Program-made: the position numbers and the translations under genes | Source: Nitrospira sp. | GTDB taxonomy: Bacteria; Nitrospirota; Nitrospiria; Nitrospirales; Nitrospiraceae | Length of the DNA stretch: 53,707 nt | Assembly (NCBI GenBank): GCA_029865485.1 | Contig: JAOUGT010000005.1 | Location: forward strand, 1 to 53,707 | Direction of reading: 5' to 3' | Shown here: positions 1 through 10,863 of the stretch, piece by piece | Numbering within the stretch: position 1 is the first letter of the stretch | How the letters are laid out: the number at the start of each line of letters is the position of its first letter | Notes under the pieces: generated by a model | Database searches by the model: none | Told to the model about the DNA's origin: nothing | What the model saw: only the letters and a program-made list of their open reading frames with translations

Positions 1-49
1 TGTGGTACTGCGTCTTGTAGACCGTGTGGGCCGCTTTGTGCAGTTTCAC
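1..49 (-). CDS. tnpA: IS200/IS605-family transposase TnpA, N-terminal fragment (runs off the window)
   Basis: Read on the minus strand from a GTG at 49, the first 16 codons give MKLHKAAHTVYKTQYH. This matches the start of Y1 (HUH) transposases of the IS200/IS605 family, which typically open with a basic stretch, then H-x-V-Y and a Y-H strand. The rest, including the HUH motif and catalytic tyrosine, lies outside the window. A perfect hairpin 41 bp upstream fits an element end. The identification rests on 16 residues, so the family is likely but the intactness of the gene is unknown. No convincing ribosome binding site precedes the GTG. Confidence 0.6.
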   Translation of the reverse strand, partial: MKLHKAAHTVYKTQYH

Positions 50-89
50 GCAGCCCAGTCTACCGGAAGACGCGGGACCCTGCTCACAC

Positions 90-109
90 CCCCGCCTTTA
101 CAGGCGGGG
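90..109. mobile_element. IS200/IS605-type left-end hairpin
   Basis: Perfect inverted repeat CCCCGCCT-TTAC-AGGCGGGG (8 bp arms, 4 nt loop). It lies just upstream of the partial TnpA start, where IS200/IS605 elements carry the subterminal hairpin bound by TnpA. The element end is therefore probably within roughly 90-125, next to the stop codon of hepT. The exact cleavage tetranucleotide cannot be fixed without an empty site. The hairpin could alternatively act as a terminator for hepT transcripts. Confidence 0.5.
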
Positions 110-122
110 ACCTCCCGCTGGA

Positions 123-539
123 TTAGATCAGACCAGCCATGGCGGAATGGAACGCTCGTAGGTCTTCGAGTCGAGTTGTGATGACGTCATACACCTGCCC
201 GTGGTCGATCTTCCAATATACGTGGACCAGCAGATTGCGGAAACGTGCCATCTGCTGCAAACGGCTAGAAAGATCCGAAGGAATGAGTCCTGCCCGCTCC
301 AACGCGGTAAAACAACCCGCATATTCGTCTGGTACCTGATGCAATCGTTTCGCTGACACGTGAAAGCAGAGGGCCAATGCAGCCTCAATCGCAATCAATA
401 GTCGATAGCAGGCTACATCACGGGTATCTTGGTTCGCGAGGAAGGTTTCACGAGATAGACGGCCGATCTCTTCAAGCCGGCTCAATGATGTGTCGATTTC
501 AGTGCACCGTGCCCGGATGAGGTCCGGATTCAGACTCAT
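123..539 (-). CDS. hepT: HepT-like (DUF86) toxin of a HepT/MntA module
   Basis: A 138-residue, mostly helical protein of the HepT/DUF86 family. The R-x4-H-x-Y signature of HEPN-type ribonucleases is visible as RNLLVHVY at about residues 101-108. Known family members are toxins whose tyrosine is AMP-modified by the partner MntA. The start codon overlaps the mntA stop (ATGA, 536-539), so the two are translationally coupled with the antitoxin first. The gene lies directly beside the end of an IS200-type element and has no relation to the trp operon, so it looks like accessory DNA. Antitoxin function is inferred from the family. Confidence 0.8.
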   Translation of the reverse strand: MSLNPDLIRARCTEIDTSLSRLEEIGRLSRETFLANQDTRDVACYRLLIAIEAALALCFHVSAKRLHQVPDEYAGCFTALERAGLIPSDLSSRLQQMARFRNLLVHVYWKIDHGQVYDVITTRLEDLRAFHSAMAGLI

Positions 540-955
540 GCGGCGAAGGCGTCCTTCGTGGCGTTGCGGAGGAACGGAGCAAGGTCAAGGTAACGGCTGG
601 CGACATCTTCCAACAGATCGGTCAAGAAGGTCTCATCTCGACAGAGTACCAGCCGCCCTCTCAGTACATGGTAGAGAAATGAAAGCGGCGCCTCATTGAG
701 CACCCGAATATCAACAGGGAATCCCACAGCGGCTGAGAGCTGTACCGAGAGCGCATCCGCCGTGTTCATCTGCTGCGCGACAGTCATCTGATCGAGAAAA
801 ACACCAACATCCACATCATGAATCCTGTCCCCATCAAGCACCGACCCATACACATAGGCAAAGCGCAGTCCAGACACCCGTTCCAATTCAGAACGGAGCT
901 TCACCAACAGATCCTCTCGCTGCTCTGGACCAATAGTATGGAGGATTGTCTTCAT
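536..955 (-). CDS. mntA: MntA-like minimal nucleotidyltransferase antitoxin
   Basis: A 139-residue MNT-type nucleotidyltransferase. The active-site signature is seen as YGSVLDGDRIHDVDVGVF, that is GS followed eight residues later by DVD, which would bind Mg-ATP. In characterised pairs this enzyme AMPylates the HepT tyrosine and so neutralises it. I chose the ATG at 955, which is preceded by AGGGA. A GTG at 979 would add eight residues but lacks a visible ribosome binding site. It overlaps hepT by four bases and probably shares its transcript. The spacing inside the GS-DxD motif is a little shorter than in the textbook MntA motif. Confidence 0.75.
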   Translation of the reverse strand: MKTILHTIGPEQREDLLVKLRSELERVSGLRFAYVYGSVLDGDRIHDVDVGVFLDQMTVAQQMNTADALSVQLSAAVGFPVDIRVLNEAPLSFLYHVLRGRLVLCRDETFLTDLLEDVASRYLDLAPFLRNATKDAFAA

Positions 956-1055
956 GATGTCCCTGCCTACAATCGTCACAGCTGCTTCATCAACGCCATC
1001 TTACACCGTCACCCTCATGAGGACAAGAAACGAAGAGTCTATACAAGAGAGCTGG

Positions 1056-1859
1056 CTAGGTTGGCGCCATGGCGGCTTTAAGCGATCGGACAAACTCGGC
1101 GACGTGGTCGACCATCCCGGGATCTTGTTGGTAAGATGCGATCCGTTTCACGATGGCGCTGCCGACAATCACGCCATCCGCCATTTTGGAGACCCGCGCG
1201 GCATCCTCCGGCGTCGCCACACCGAAGCCAACGGCGACTGGTGATGCGGAGACTTTCTTGAGCTTCTTCACATTCTGTTGGATATCCGTCACATTGCTGA
1301 GCTTCGCCCCGGTAATCCCGGTCAACGAGACGTAATAGACAAACCCGTGCGATTCTTCCGCCACCAGCTTTCGTCGGCTGGGCGTGCTGGTCGGGGCAAG
1401 CAAAAAGATAAGCGGGAGCCCGGCGGCATCGGCCGGCCGCTTGAGCGGTCCCGCCTCATCCGGCGGCATGTCCGGCACGATGAGTCCATCCACACCGGCA
1501 TCCTTCGCTGCGGTGCAAAACGGCTCGTACCCCATGGCGTGGATCGAGTTATAATACAACATGAGAACGATGGGGATCTCCGTCCGCTGCCTGAGGGACT
1601 TCACGGAATCCAAAATCTTGCGCAGAGACGTTCCACTCTTCAACGCCCTCTCAGCCGCCTGCTGAATCACAGGCCCGTCTGCGATCGGATCGGAGAAAGG
1701 CACACCGAGTTCGATGATATCGGCACCAGCTTGTTCTAAAGCCACAACCAGCTGTTCCGTCTCCGCCAATCCAGGGTCCCCCGCCATGAGATAGGCAATG
1801 AGCGCCTTCTCTTTCTTGTCACGTAATCGTTGAAACGTGCTTTCCAACCGTCCGCTCAT
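1056..1859 (-). CDS. trpA: Tryptophan synthase alpha subunit
   Basis: A 267-residue TIM-barrel protein that cleaves indole-3-glycerol phosphate to indole and glyceraldehyde 3-phosphate, passing indole to TrpB. Visible landmarks are the catalytic glutamate in [11 protein letters not shown] (about residue 50), the aspartate loop near [10 protein letters not shown], and the phosphate-binding [11 protein letters not shown] and [12 protein letters not shown]. Length is normal. The start overlaps the trpB stop as ATGA (1856-1859), which keeps the alpha2beta2 subunits coupled. It is the last gene of the operon. Confidence 0.97.
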   Translation of the reverse strand: MSGRLESTFQRLRDKKEKALIAYLMAGDPGLAETEQLVVALEQAGADIIELGVPFSDPIADGPVIQQAAERALKSGTSLRKILDSVKSLRQRTEIPIVLMLYYNSIHAMGYEPFCTAAKDAGVDGLIVPDMPPDEAGPLKRPADAAGLPLIFLLAPTSTPSRRKLVAEESHGFVYYVSLTGITGAKLSNVTDIQQNVKKLKKVSASPVAVGFGVATPEDAARVSKMADGVIVGSAIVKRIASYQQDPGMVDHVAEFVRSLKAAMAPT

Positions 1860-3049
1860 AACTCCACCCCTCGCATCCTGGCCACTTGCTGAACATCCTT
1901 GTCCCCACGGCCGGACAGATTGGCAATGATCACCTGCGACTTTTTCAGCTTGGGAGCCAACTTGATGACATGGGCGATGGCATGGGCGCTTTCCAAGGCA
2001 GGCACGATCCCTTCTTCTCGAGCCAGCAGATCAAAGGCCGTCAGCGCCTCTGTGTCCGTCGCATAGGTGTACTCTATCCGGCCTTGGTCATGATACAAAC
2101 TGTGTTCCGGTCCAACCGCCGCGTAATCCAACCCGGCTGACACGGAATGGGTTAAATTGATCTGTCCATTCTCGTCCTGAAGCAGATAGGTCATGGTTCC
2201 TTGTAGGACGCCGGGCTTCCCACCGGAAAACCGTGCCGCATGTTGTCCGCTCACAATCCCACTCCCTCCGGCTTCGACACCCACCATCTTCACCGTACGA
2301 TCACCCAGAAACGCATGGAACAGCCCGATTGAATTGCTCCCGCCCCCGACACAGGCCACTAGATAACTCGGCAATTTTCCTTCTGCGGCCAGAATCTGCT
2401 TCCGCGCTTCTTTCCCGATGATCGCCTGAAAATCCCGGATCATCATCGGATAGGGATGCGCTCCGAGCACTGACCCCAGAATGTAGTGGGTAGTGCGCAC
2501 ATTCGTCGTCCAATCGCGCATCGCTTCACTGATGGCGTCCTTCAACGTCCGGCTCCCGGCATCCACACCTGTCACTTTAGCGCCCAACAGACGCATGCGA
2601 AAGACGTTCAACGCCTGACGCTGCATATCCTCCGTGCCCATGTAGACTTCACATTCCAGCCCGAACATCGCAGCCGCCGTGGCGGTGGCCACCCCGTGCT
2701 GGCCGGCGCCGGTCTCAGCAATGATGCGGCGTTTTTTCATGCGCATGGCCAGCAGCACTTGCCCGATGGCGTTGTTGATCTTGTGCGCACCGGTATGGCA
2801 GAGATCTTCCCGTTTCAGATAGATCTTGGCCCCGCCCAATTTCTTGGTCAGCCGGTCGGCACGATAGAGACTCGTCGGACGCCCGACATACTGTTTGAGA
2901 TAGTAGGCAAGATCGGCTTGGAACCGACGGTCTTTCTTGGCCTTGGCGTATTCCTCTTCCAACTCCAACAGCGCCGGCATGAGGGTTTCAGGCACATACC
3001 GACCCCCATAAGGTCCGAACCGGCCATGGCTATCTGGTAACATCGGCAT
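1856..3049 (-). CDS. trpB: Tryptophan synthase beta subunit
   Basis: A 397-residue PLP enzyme condensing indole with serine. The PLP lysine sits in [16 protein letters not shown] (HK around residue 90), the catalytic glutamate in AETGAGQHG, and the phosphate-binding glycine loop in [10 protein letters not shown]. It is the TrpB1 type that partners TrpA. The start at 3049 has GGAGG ten bases upstream. A 195 bp spacer separates it from trpF, longer than the other junctions of the operon. Confidence 0.97.
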   Translation of the reverse strand: MPMLPDSHGRFGPYGGRYVPETLMPALLELEEEYAKAKKDRRFQADLAYYLKQYVGRPTSLYRADRLTKKLGGAKIYLKREDLCHTGAHKINNAIGQVLLAMRMKKRRIIAETGAGQHGVATATAAAMFGLECEVYMGTEDMQRQALNVFRMRLLGAKVTGVDAGSRTLKDAISEAMRDWTTNVRTTHYILGSVLGAHPYPMMIRDFQAIIGKEARKQILAAEGKLPSYLVACVGGGSNSIGLFHAFLGDRTVKMVGVEAGGSGIVSGQHAARFSGGKPGVLQGTMTYLLQDENGQINLTHSVSAGLDYAAVGPEHSLYHDQGRIEYTYATDTEALTAFDLLAREEGIVPALESAHAIAHVIKLAPKLKKSQVIIANLSGRGDKDVQQVARMRGVEL

Positions 3050-3199
3050 GGAATCAGATCCTCCTCACTCGCAGTATGCTGAACAACTTCTTTAGCCTCA
3101 CGCAGGTCACGGTTGAGGTTCAGGTTAAGCGAATCAACCTGCTCTAGTCAGTCTTCACCTCGACCTGAGCCTATTCGAGCTTACCCACTGCGGCTTCGC

Positions 3200-3228
3200 T
3201 GGCCGGCGTTTTTGAACAGCCTGCAGGA
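3200..3228. repeat. Fragment of the CAGGC(C/T)GTT-AAAAA repeat family in the trpF-trpB spacer
   Basis: The 195 bp trpF-trpB spacer (3050-3244) holds no gene. Near the trpF end it contains TGGCCGGCGTTTTTGAACAG followed by CCTGC. This closely resembles the right arm of the element at 19842-20036 (GCTGGCGGGCTTTTTCAACG then GCCTG). It looks like a decayed half-copy, and trpF ends only 17 bases away. A short stem GGTTGA/TCAACC (3111-3116, 3134-3139) lies elsewhere in the same spacer. Relationship is by eye only. Confidence 0.5.
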
Positions 3229-3244
3229 AGTATAGCTACGGCGA

Positions 3245-3871
3245 TCAGACCGGCACAAGCCTCACCGCTTGAATAAAGGCCTTCACCTTCTCGTGGTCTT
3301 TCTTGCCAGGACTCAGCTCCACCCCGCTGCTCACATCGACCCCGTAGGGACGCACATGGGCGATCGCATCGGTCACATTGGCCGGAGTCAGCCCACCGGC
3401 CAAGATGATGGGTGTCGAACGAGCCGCTTCCTGCGCCAAAGTCCAATCGACCGTCTTCCCGGTCCCGCCGTAGGCCTGGTCAGAAAACGTATCAATGAGA
3501 AACCCTCGAACATTCGCCCGCCCTTGGAATTCGGCCAGCGCCAGAAAGGTCCAACGATCCTTCAGCCGCAGCGCTTTCAGGACGGGGCGACCGAGCTGTT
3601 GGCAATAAAGCGCTGACTCATCGCCATGCAATTGCGCCAACATCAAGCCACAGTCATCCATCAACGCTCTCACCCGCTCTGGCTCTTCATTCACAAAGAC
3701 ACCGATTGGCAGCACGAACGGAGGAAGCCCTTCGACAATGGCCTTCACCACAGCCGGCTCCACATAGCGTGGGCTTTTGCGGTACAGGACAAACCCCAGC
3801 GCATCCGCACCAGCCGTTCTTGCTACTGCTGCATCTTCGGCGTTCGTGATTCCGCAGATTTTGACCTTCAT
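3245..3871 (-). CDS. trpF: Phosphoribosylanthranilate isomerase
   Basis: A 208-residue TIM barrel performing the Amadori rearrangement of N-(5-phosphoribosyl)anthranilate. It begins MKVKICGITNAEDA, with the catalytic cysteine in KICG. The aspartate is in FLIDTFS, and the phosphate-binding LAGGLTPANV and GVDVSSGVE loops follow. The start at 3871, two bases from the trpC stop and preceded by an AAGG motif, begins at the conserved MKVKICG. A longer version from 3898 would only add non-conserved residues overlapping trpC. Confidence 0.95.
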   Translation of the reverse strand: MKVKICGITNAEDAAVARTAGADALGFVLYRKSPRYVEPAVVKAIVEGLPPFVLPIGVFVNEEPERVRALMDDCGLMLAQLHGDESALYCQQLGRPVLKALRLKDRWTFLALAEFQGRANVRGFLIDTFSDQAYGGTGKTVDWTLAQEAARSTPIILAGGLTPANVTDAIAHVRPYGVDVSSGVELSPGKKDHEKVKAFIQAVRLVPV

Positions 3872-3872
3872 C

Positions 3873-4709
3873 TCAGGCACCCTTGGCCGACTGACCACTA
3901 GCAGAGTTCACACCGAGCAACTCCCGAACTTTGTCCGCCGTGTTCTCCGCACGAATGAGGGACTCTCCGATCAACATGGCATGAATGCCGGCCTCATTCA
4001 GCTTGAGGACATCCTCGCGCTTATGAATCCCGCTCTCACTGATGATCAGTTTGTCCGATGGAATCCGTTTCGCCAGACGAAACGTCACATTGAGGTCAGT
4101 CGTGAATGTCTTCAGATCCCGGTTGTTGATCCCGATCATCCTCGCAGTAGGAATCCATTCCAAGACCTTATCCAATTCTCGCTCATGGTGCGTCTCGAAT
4201 AGGCTATCCATCCCCAACTCGCTGGCCAATGCATAGAAGTCGATCAGCTGCCGTCGCTCCAATGCCGCCACGATCAGTAAGATCGCATCGGCGCAGTGGG
4301 CCCGCGCTTCATAGAATTGAATATCGCCGACCATGAATTCCTTATTAAGTGCCGGGATCGGGAGCGCTTGTTTAATCTCTTTCAGATACCGGAGATCGCC
4401 TTGAAAAAAATCCTTGTCGGTCAAGACTGATACAGCCGAGGCGCCCTGTTCTCGGTAGATACGCGCAAGCCCGAGATGATCAAACTTCTCGGCGAACTCT
4501 TCCCGCAAAAGTCCCAGGCTCGGTGACGCCTTCTTCACCTCCGCAATCAATGCCGGGCTTGTCGCGGGTTTGGTCGCATCCAACGTGACGGCAAACCCAA
4601 GCGTGGGCGGCGCATCACGGATGGCTGCTTTTAAATCAGCCAGATAGGTACGGCTTTGTTTATGCCGCAGTTCCGCCTTCTTATGTTCCAAAATACGATC
4701 GAGGATCAT
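3873..4709 (-). CDS. trpC: Indole-3-glycerol phosphate synthase
   Basis: A 278-residue enzyme closing the indole ring from CdRP. The N-terminus MILDRILEHKKAEL is the usual family start, so I take 4709 rather than 4739, which would run into trpD. Landmarks are LIAEVKKASPSLG with the catalytic lysine, VLTDKDFFQGDL, LNKEFMV, MIGINNRDL and ISESGI. It sits 7 bp after trpD and 1 bp before trpF. It is a stand-alone trpC, not fused to trpF as in enterobacteria. Confidence 0.95.
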   Translation of the reverse strand: MILDRILEHKKAELRHKQSRTYLADLKAAIRDAPPTLGFAVTLDATKPATSPALIAEVKKASPSLGLLREEFAEKFDHLGLARIYREQGASAVSVLTDKDFFQGDLRYLKEIKQALPIPALNKEFMVGDIQFYEARAHCADAILLIVAALERRQLIDFYALASELGMDSLFETHHERELDKVLEWIPTARMIGINNRDLKTFTTDLNVTFRLAKRIPSDKLIISESGIHKREDVLKLNEAGIHAMLIGESLIRAENTADKVRELLGVNSASGQSAKGA

Positions 4710-4716
4710 GAGCAGA

Positions 4717-5736
4717 TCACGCTTTCTTGGTAAACGCAATGAGCCGGTCTAGCTTTCCGGACGCGGCACCGGAGTCGATCGTGTGCTGGGCAAGGCGGTA
4801 GCCGTCTTTGAGCGTCTTCGCTTTTTGGCCCGCCACCATGGCCGGCGCGGCATTCAAGCAGACAATGTCACGCTTCGAACCTTTCCTCCCTTGCAATACC
4901 TCTTTGACAATTCGTGCATTGTCCTCCGGTGAGCCGCCTGCGAACTCTTTCCTGTGCACACGAGGCAGGTCAAATTCCTCCGGTGCAATAAAGTAGCTCG
5001 AGACGACTCCACCCTTGCCCTCGGAGACTCTCGTCCGATCCGACAACGTAATCTCGTCCAGTCCATCCATCCCATGAATGACGAAGCAATGTTGCGAACC
5101 CAGTTCCATCAGGACTCGCCCGAGGATCTCGGTCTTTTGTGCATCATAGACCCCAAGCACTTGGTGTGTTGCGCCGGCCGGATTCGTCAACGGCCCAAGC
5201 ACATTTAAGAGCGTGCGGATGCCCATCTCCTGCCTCGGTCCGGCACAATGTTTCATCGCACTGTGGTAATGCGGGGCAAACAGGAAGCCGATGCCGACTT
5301 CGTCGATGCAGTCGACCATGCGATTCGGTTCCAGATCGATCTTAACCCCCAAGGCACTCAATACATCGGCACTTCCGCTTCTGGAAGACACGGAACGATT
5401 GCCATGTTTCGCCACCGTGATGCCGGCCCCTGCCACGACAAACGCCGCGGTGGTCGAGATATTGAACGTGTTCGCTCCATCGCCGCCGGTCCCGCAAGTA
5501 TCCACCACGATCGACGCCCCGACTCTGACACGAGAAGCCCGCGATCGCATCGCCTTGGCCGAGCCGACGATCTCACCAACTGTTTCACCTTTTTGCCTGA
5601 GGCCCATCAAGTAGGCGGCGATCTGCGCCGGCGTGGCCATCCCATCCATGACTTCGCACATGACCGTTTCGGCTTCCTGCGCCGAAAGATCGATTCGGTC
5701 GGCCAACTTGGCGAGTGCCTCTTTGATCATGGTCAC
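4717..5736 (-). CDS. trpD: Anthranilate phosphoribosyltransferase
   Basis: A 339-residue enzyme that transfers phosphoribose from PRPP to anthranilate. The family glycine loop is present as VDTCGTGGDGANTFNISTTAA (about residue 78 on), as are KHGNRSVSSRSGSADVLSALG and the Mg-binding GMDGLDE. It is a stand-alone protein, separate from the TrpG amidotransferase encoded 14 bp upstream. Length is normal for the family. Confidence 0.96.
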   Translation of the reverse strand: MTMIKEALAKLADRIDLSAQEAETVMCEVMDGMATPAQIAAYLMGLRQKGETVGEIVGSAKAMRSRASRVRVGASIVVDTCGTGGDGANTFNISTTAAFVVAGAGITVAKHGNRSVSSRSGSADVLSALGVKIDLEPNRMVDCIDEVGIGFLFAPHYHSAMKHCAGPRQEMGIRTLLNVLGPLTNPAGATHQVLGVYDAQKTEILGRVLMELGSQHCFVIHGMDGLDEITLSDRTRVSEGKGGVVSSYFIAPEEFDLPRVHRKEFAGGSPEDNARIVKEVLQGRKGSKRDIVCLNAAPAMVAGQKAKTLKDGYRLAQHTIDSGAASGKLDRLIAFTKKA

Positions 5737-5750
5737 AGCGAACGAACCGG

Positions 5751-6314
5751 CTAGAGTTTGAGAAAGTTGTTGAGAAGATCCTTCCCGACCCTGGTCAGAA
5801 TCGATTCCGGATGGAATTGGACGCCTTCAACACCCAGCGTCTTGTGGCGGAGTCCCATGATTTCACCTTCGGCAGTTTCCGCCGAGATCTCAAAGCAGTC
5901 CGGCAGATTCGCTCGGTTGACGATCAGCGAGTGATAGCGCGTCGCTTCGAATGGGTTGGGCAACGCGCGAAAGATCGTCTTGCCGTCGTGTTGGATCTGT
6001 GAGGTTTTTCCATGCATCAAACGCGAGGCACGGATCACTTCCCCCCCATAGGCCACAGCCATCGATTGATGCCCCAAGCAGACGCCGAGGACAGGAATCT
6101 TCCCCCCGAATCGTCTGATCGCATCGACGGAAACACCCGCTTCCTTCGGCGTGCACGGTCCGGGGGAAATCACCAGACGGTCCGGATGTAACGCATCGAT
6201 CTGATCCAGCGTCATCTTGTCGTTTCGAACGACCTGGATCTCCGCACCGAGTTCACCCAGATACTGCACAAGGTTATAGGTGAATGAATCGTAGTTATCG
6301 ATGACAAGTAACAT
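5751..6314 (-). CDS. trpG: Anthranilate synthase component II (glutamine amidotransferase)
   Basis: A 187-residue class I glutamine amidotransferase. The nucleophile is in GVCLGHQ (about residue 79) and the His-Glu pair in QFHPESILT near the C-terminus. The NYDSFTYNL start and SPGPCTP oxyanion loop are standard. It supplies ammonia to TrpE. Such proteins often also serve PabB, and no other amidotransferase is seen here. It follows a 103 bp structured spacer after trpE, and a perfect palindrome lies 8 bases before its start. Confidence 0.95.
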   Translation of the reverse strand: MLLVIDNYDSFTYNLVQYLGELGAEIQVVRNDKMTLDQIDALHPDRLVISPGPCTPKEAGVSVDAIRRFGGKIPVLGVCLGHQSMAVAYGGEVIRASRLMHGKTSQIQHDGKTIFRALPNPFEATRYHSLIVNRANLPDCFEISAETAEGEIMGLRHKTLGVEGVQFHPESILTRVGKDLLNNFLKL

Positions 6315-6417
6315 GATTGCAATAAGCGCTTATGGCTGATGGCTGATGGCATAAGCAAGAGCAACAACCATTCGTTCTCTTGCTACCGACCATATGCTAC
6401 TTGCCATACGCATTTCC
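6315..6417. other. Structured spacer between trpE and trpG
   Basis: The 103 bp gap is unusual inside an otherwise tight operon. It holds a perfect 12 bp palindrome ATAAGCGCTTAT (6322-6333), a short tandem GGCTGATGGCTGATGG (6334-6349) and a hairpin with arms GCAAGAG/CTCTTGC (6355-6361, 6377-6383). There is no U-tract typical of an intrinsic terminator. It may process or attenuate the trp transcript or be a small repeat insertion. This is inference. Confidence 0.5.
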
Positions 6418-7914
6418 CTACTCCAGCCCCTGCTCCGCCAATTCAATGGCTTTCATCATCGCACGAGCCTTGTTACAGGTTTCTTCATACTCATGGACCG
6501 GATTGGAATCGGCCACAATGCCGGCGCCGGCTTGGATGAACGCCCGACGTCGCGACACCACGACGGTCCGAATATTGATGCACATATCCATGTTCCCCGA
6601 AAAGCTGATGTATCCGACCGCCCCGGCATAGGGGCCACGTTTCGTGGGTTCCAACTCTTCGATAATTTCCATCGCCCGAATCTTCGGCGCTCCAGACACC
6701 GTACCGGCTGGAAAGCAGGCTTTCAGCACATCATAGACGGTCTTATCCTTGCTCAATTTTCCGGTGACATTGGACACAATATGCATGACATGAGAATACC
6801 GCTCAACATTCATCAACGATTCGACCCGGACCGATCCCCGCTCAGCCACACGACCGATATCGTTACGCCCAAGATCCACTAGCATGATGTGTTCAGCCCG
6901 CTCCTTGGCATCAGCCAACAGACGTCGCTCGAGTTCCGCATCTTCTTCCGTCGTTGCTCCCCGTCGCCTGGTCCCCGCGATGGGACGCAGAGACGCGAGA
7001 CCATCCTCGCAACGCACGAGAATTTCCGGGGACGAGCCGACCAGCTCTACCCCCGCGATACGCAGGTAGTACATGTAAGGCGATGGATTCACGACACGAA
7101 GCGCTCGATAGAGTTGAAAGGGTGGCGCCTGCAAATTCGTTTCCCATCGCTGTGAGAGCACGCACTGAAAGATGTCTCCGGCCTTGATGTATTCTTGCGC
7201 GTGCGAAACCATTTTCTCAAATTCCGCCTTGTTCATATTGGAGGTAAAGCGGAGCGGTGAACGCCGGCGCTTAGGCTTAACACCTCGTAGCGGCCGACGA
7301 ATCCTGGCAATCATCTTTTCAATGCGGGTTGTTGCGTCTCGATAGGCCGCACGAATATCCCCGTCCGATCCGGACTTCACATGTGCGTTAGCCACGACTT
7401 TGATTTTCTGCGACACGTTGTCGAAAATCAGCAAGGTCTCAGTCAGGAGAAAAGCGAACTGCGGAAGATTGAGATCATCTTTTCGTCGAGTGGGAAGATC
7501 CTCAAAGGTCTTGACGATGTCATAGCCGAGATACCCCACAGCGCCACCGACAAAGCGAGGCAATTCCGGCACCGTCACGGGTCGATAAATGTCAAGGATC
7601 TCCCGCAGACGGTCCATAGGAGCACCCCGACTGGGGATACGGCGCACACGGCCCGCTTTTTTGATGCACAAATCCCCCCGGTCTTCGTAGATGACCAGTG
7701 GAGATCCGCTGCCGAGAAAAGAGTAGCGTGCCCATTTTTCCCCTCCTTGGATGCTTTCCAGCAAATAGGCAGAGGGGCCATGGTCGATCTTGGCAAACGC
7801 CGATACGGGCGTATCTTGGTCCGCGAGAATTTCGCGAAATAGGGGAATGAGATTGCCCTGTTTCGCATAGGCACGAAACTCGTCTAGGCTGAGTGAATAA
7901 GTCACGGACCGCAC
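6418..7914 (-). CDS. trpE: Anthranilate synthase component I
   Basis: A 498-residue chorismate-utilising enzyme, first enzyme of the branch. The tryptophan feedback-binding LLES motif appears near residue 51 (AYLLESIQGG). The catalytic C-terminal half contains SPEILVR, RPIAGTRRRG, EHIMLVDLGRNDIGRV, PAGTVSGAPKIRAMEIIEELE and GPYAGAVGYI. This supports ordinary end-product inhibition. It lies 11 bp after the LysM lipoprotein gene, so both probably share a promoter in the ligA intergenic region. Confidence 0.96.
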   Translation of the reverse strand: MRSVTYSLSLDEFRAYAKQGNLIPLFREILADQDTPVSAFAKIDHGPSAYLLESIQGGEKWARYSFLGSGSPLVIYEDRGDLCIKKAGRVRRIPSRGAPMDRLREILDIYRPVTVPELPRFVGGAVGYLGYDIVKTFEDLPTRRKDDLNLPQFAFLLTETLLIFDNVSQKIKVVANAHVKSGSDGDIRAAYRDATTRIEKMIARIRRPLRGVKPKRRRSPLRFTSNMNKAEFEKMVSHAQEYIKAGDIFQCVLSQRWETNLQAPPFQLYRALRVVNPSPYMYYLRIAGVELVGSSPEILVRCEDGLASLRPIAGTRRRGATTEEDAELERRLLADAKERAEHIMLVDLGRNDIGRVAERGSVRVESLMNVERYSHVMHIVSNVTGKLSKDKTVYDVLKACFPAGTVSGAPKIRAMEIIEELEPTKRGPYAGAVGYISFSGNMDMCINIRTVVVSRRRAFIQAGAGIVADSNPVHEYEETCNKARAMMKAIELAEQGLE

Positions 7915-7925
7915 CTTAGTACCGC

Positions 7926-8573
7926 TTACTCGCTGCCCACCATGAGCTTTTGTCCGACCTCGATGATGTCATCGGGCAACTTGTTCATCTTCTTCACTTT
8001 CTCGATATCGAGGCCATACCGACGGCTAATGCCGAAGAGCGTCTCACCCGGTTTCACGACATGGACCGTCTGACCGGACTTCGGCATGACGGTCATTGCG
8101 CCTTGGGATGAGGAACTCTTGGCGTCGCTTCCACTCGATTCTGCCGTGGTGACCTTTGCCGGTTCTTTGAATGGCTCAATTCTCTTGGGTTTTCCAGCCG
8201 TGGCAGAGCCTTTCCGTTGCATGTCTTCGAGCGCTTTTCGTTCGAGCACCGTAGCTTCCCTGATCGCTTCTGTTTCCTCTTGAAGCCGTGTCATTTGTTC
8301 CCGTGCCATCTGGACCTGTGCCGACAATTCCCGATTTCTCGCCTCGAACTCAGCCAGCTCGTTCTTCGTCCGCTTTACTTCACTGTCCAGTTCAGCCGTG
8401 CGCTTTTCTTCCTGAGCCAAGAGGCGCTGGAAATTGAGGCTTCTTGCCTTTTCCGCATTGAACTTTTCCTCCAGCACCACACACCCACTCACCACCAATC
8501 CTCCACATACTAGGATTCCGAATAGAACGGTCTTGCCCACGTGTGCACCGATAGGCTGCTCATCCCTCCGCAT
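7926..8573 (-). CDS. LysM-domain lipoprotein with coiled coil
   Basis: A 215-residue envelope protein. I use the ATG at 8573, which has AAGGAGGG eight bases upstream; the longer reading frame has no such signal. A hydrophobic N-terminus ends in a lipobox (LVVSGC, Cys about 30), so it should be a lipoprotein. Residues about 35-115 form a charged coiled coil, followed by a low-complexity Ser/Lys linker. A C-terminal LysM domain (VHVVKPGETLFGISRRYG to QKLMVG) probably binds peptidoglycan. It is the first gene of the trp transcript, with trpE 11 bp downstream. No metabolic link to tryptophan is evident. Confidence 0.85.
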   Translation of the reverse strand: MRRDEQPIGAHVGKTVLFGILVCGGLVVSGCVVLEEKFNAEKARSLNFQRLLAQEEKRTAELDSEVKRTKNELAEFEARNRELSAQVQMAREQMTRLQEETEAIREATVLERKALEDMQRKGSATAGKPKRIEPFKEPAKVTTAESSGSDAKSSSSQGAMTVMPKSGQTVHVVKPGETLFGISRRYGLDIEKVKKMNKLPDDIIEVGQKLMVGSE

Positions 8574-8677
8574 ACACCCTCCTTTTACCCGGCCGTCACC
8601 GATCCCCGAGGACGAAGAGACGCCTAGAATAGTGGGCACTGGTGCGAAAGTCAAAGCAAGCAAGCCAACCCGTTTGA

Positions 8678-10861
<2,184 letters not shown>

Positions 10862-10863
10862 GC

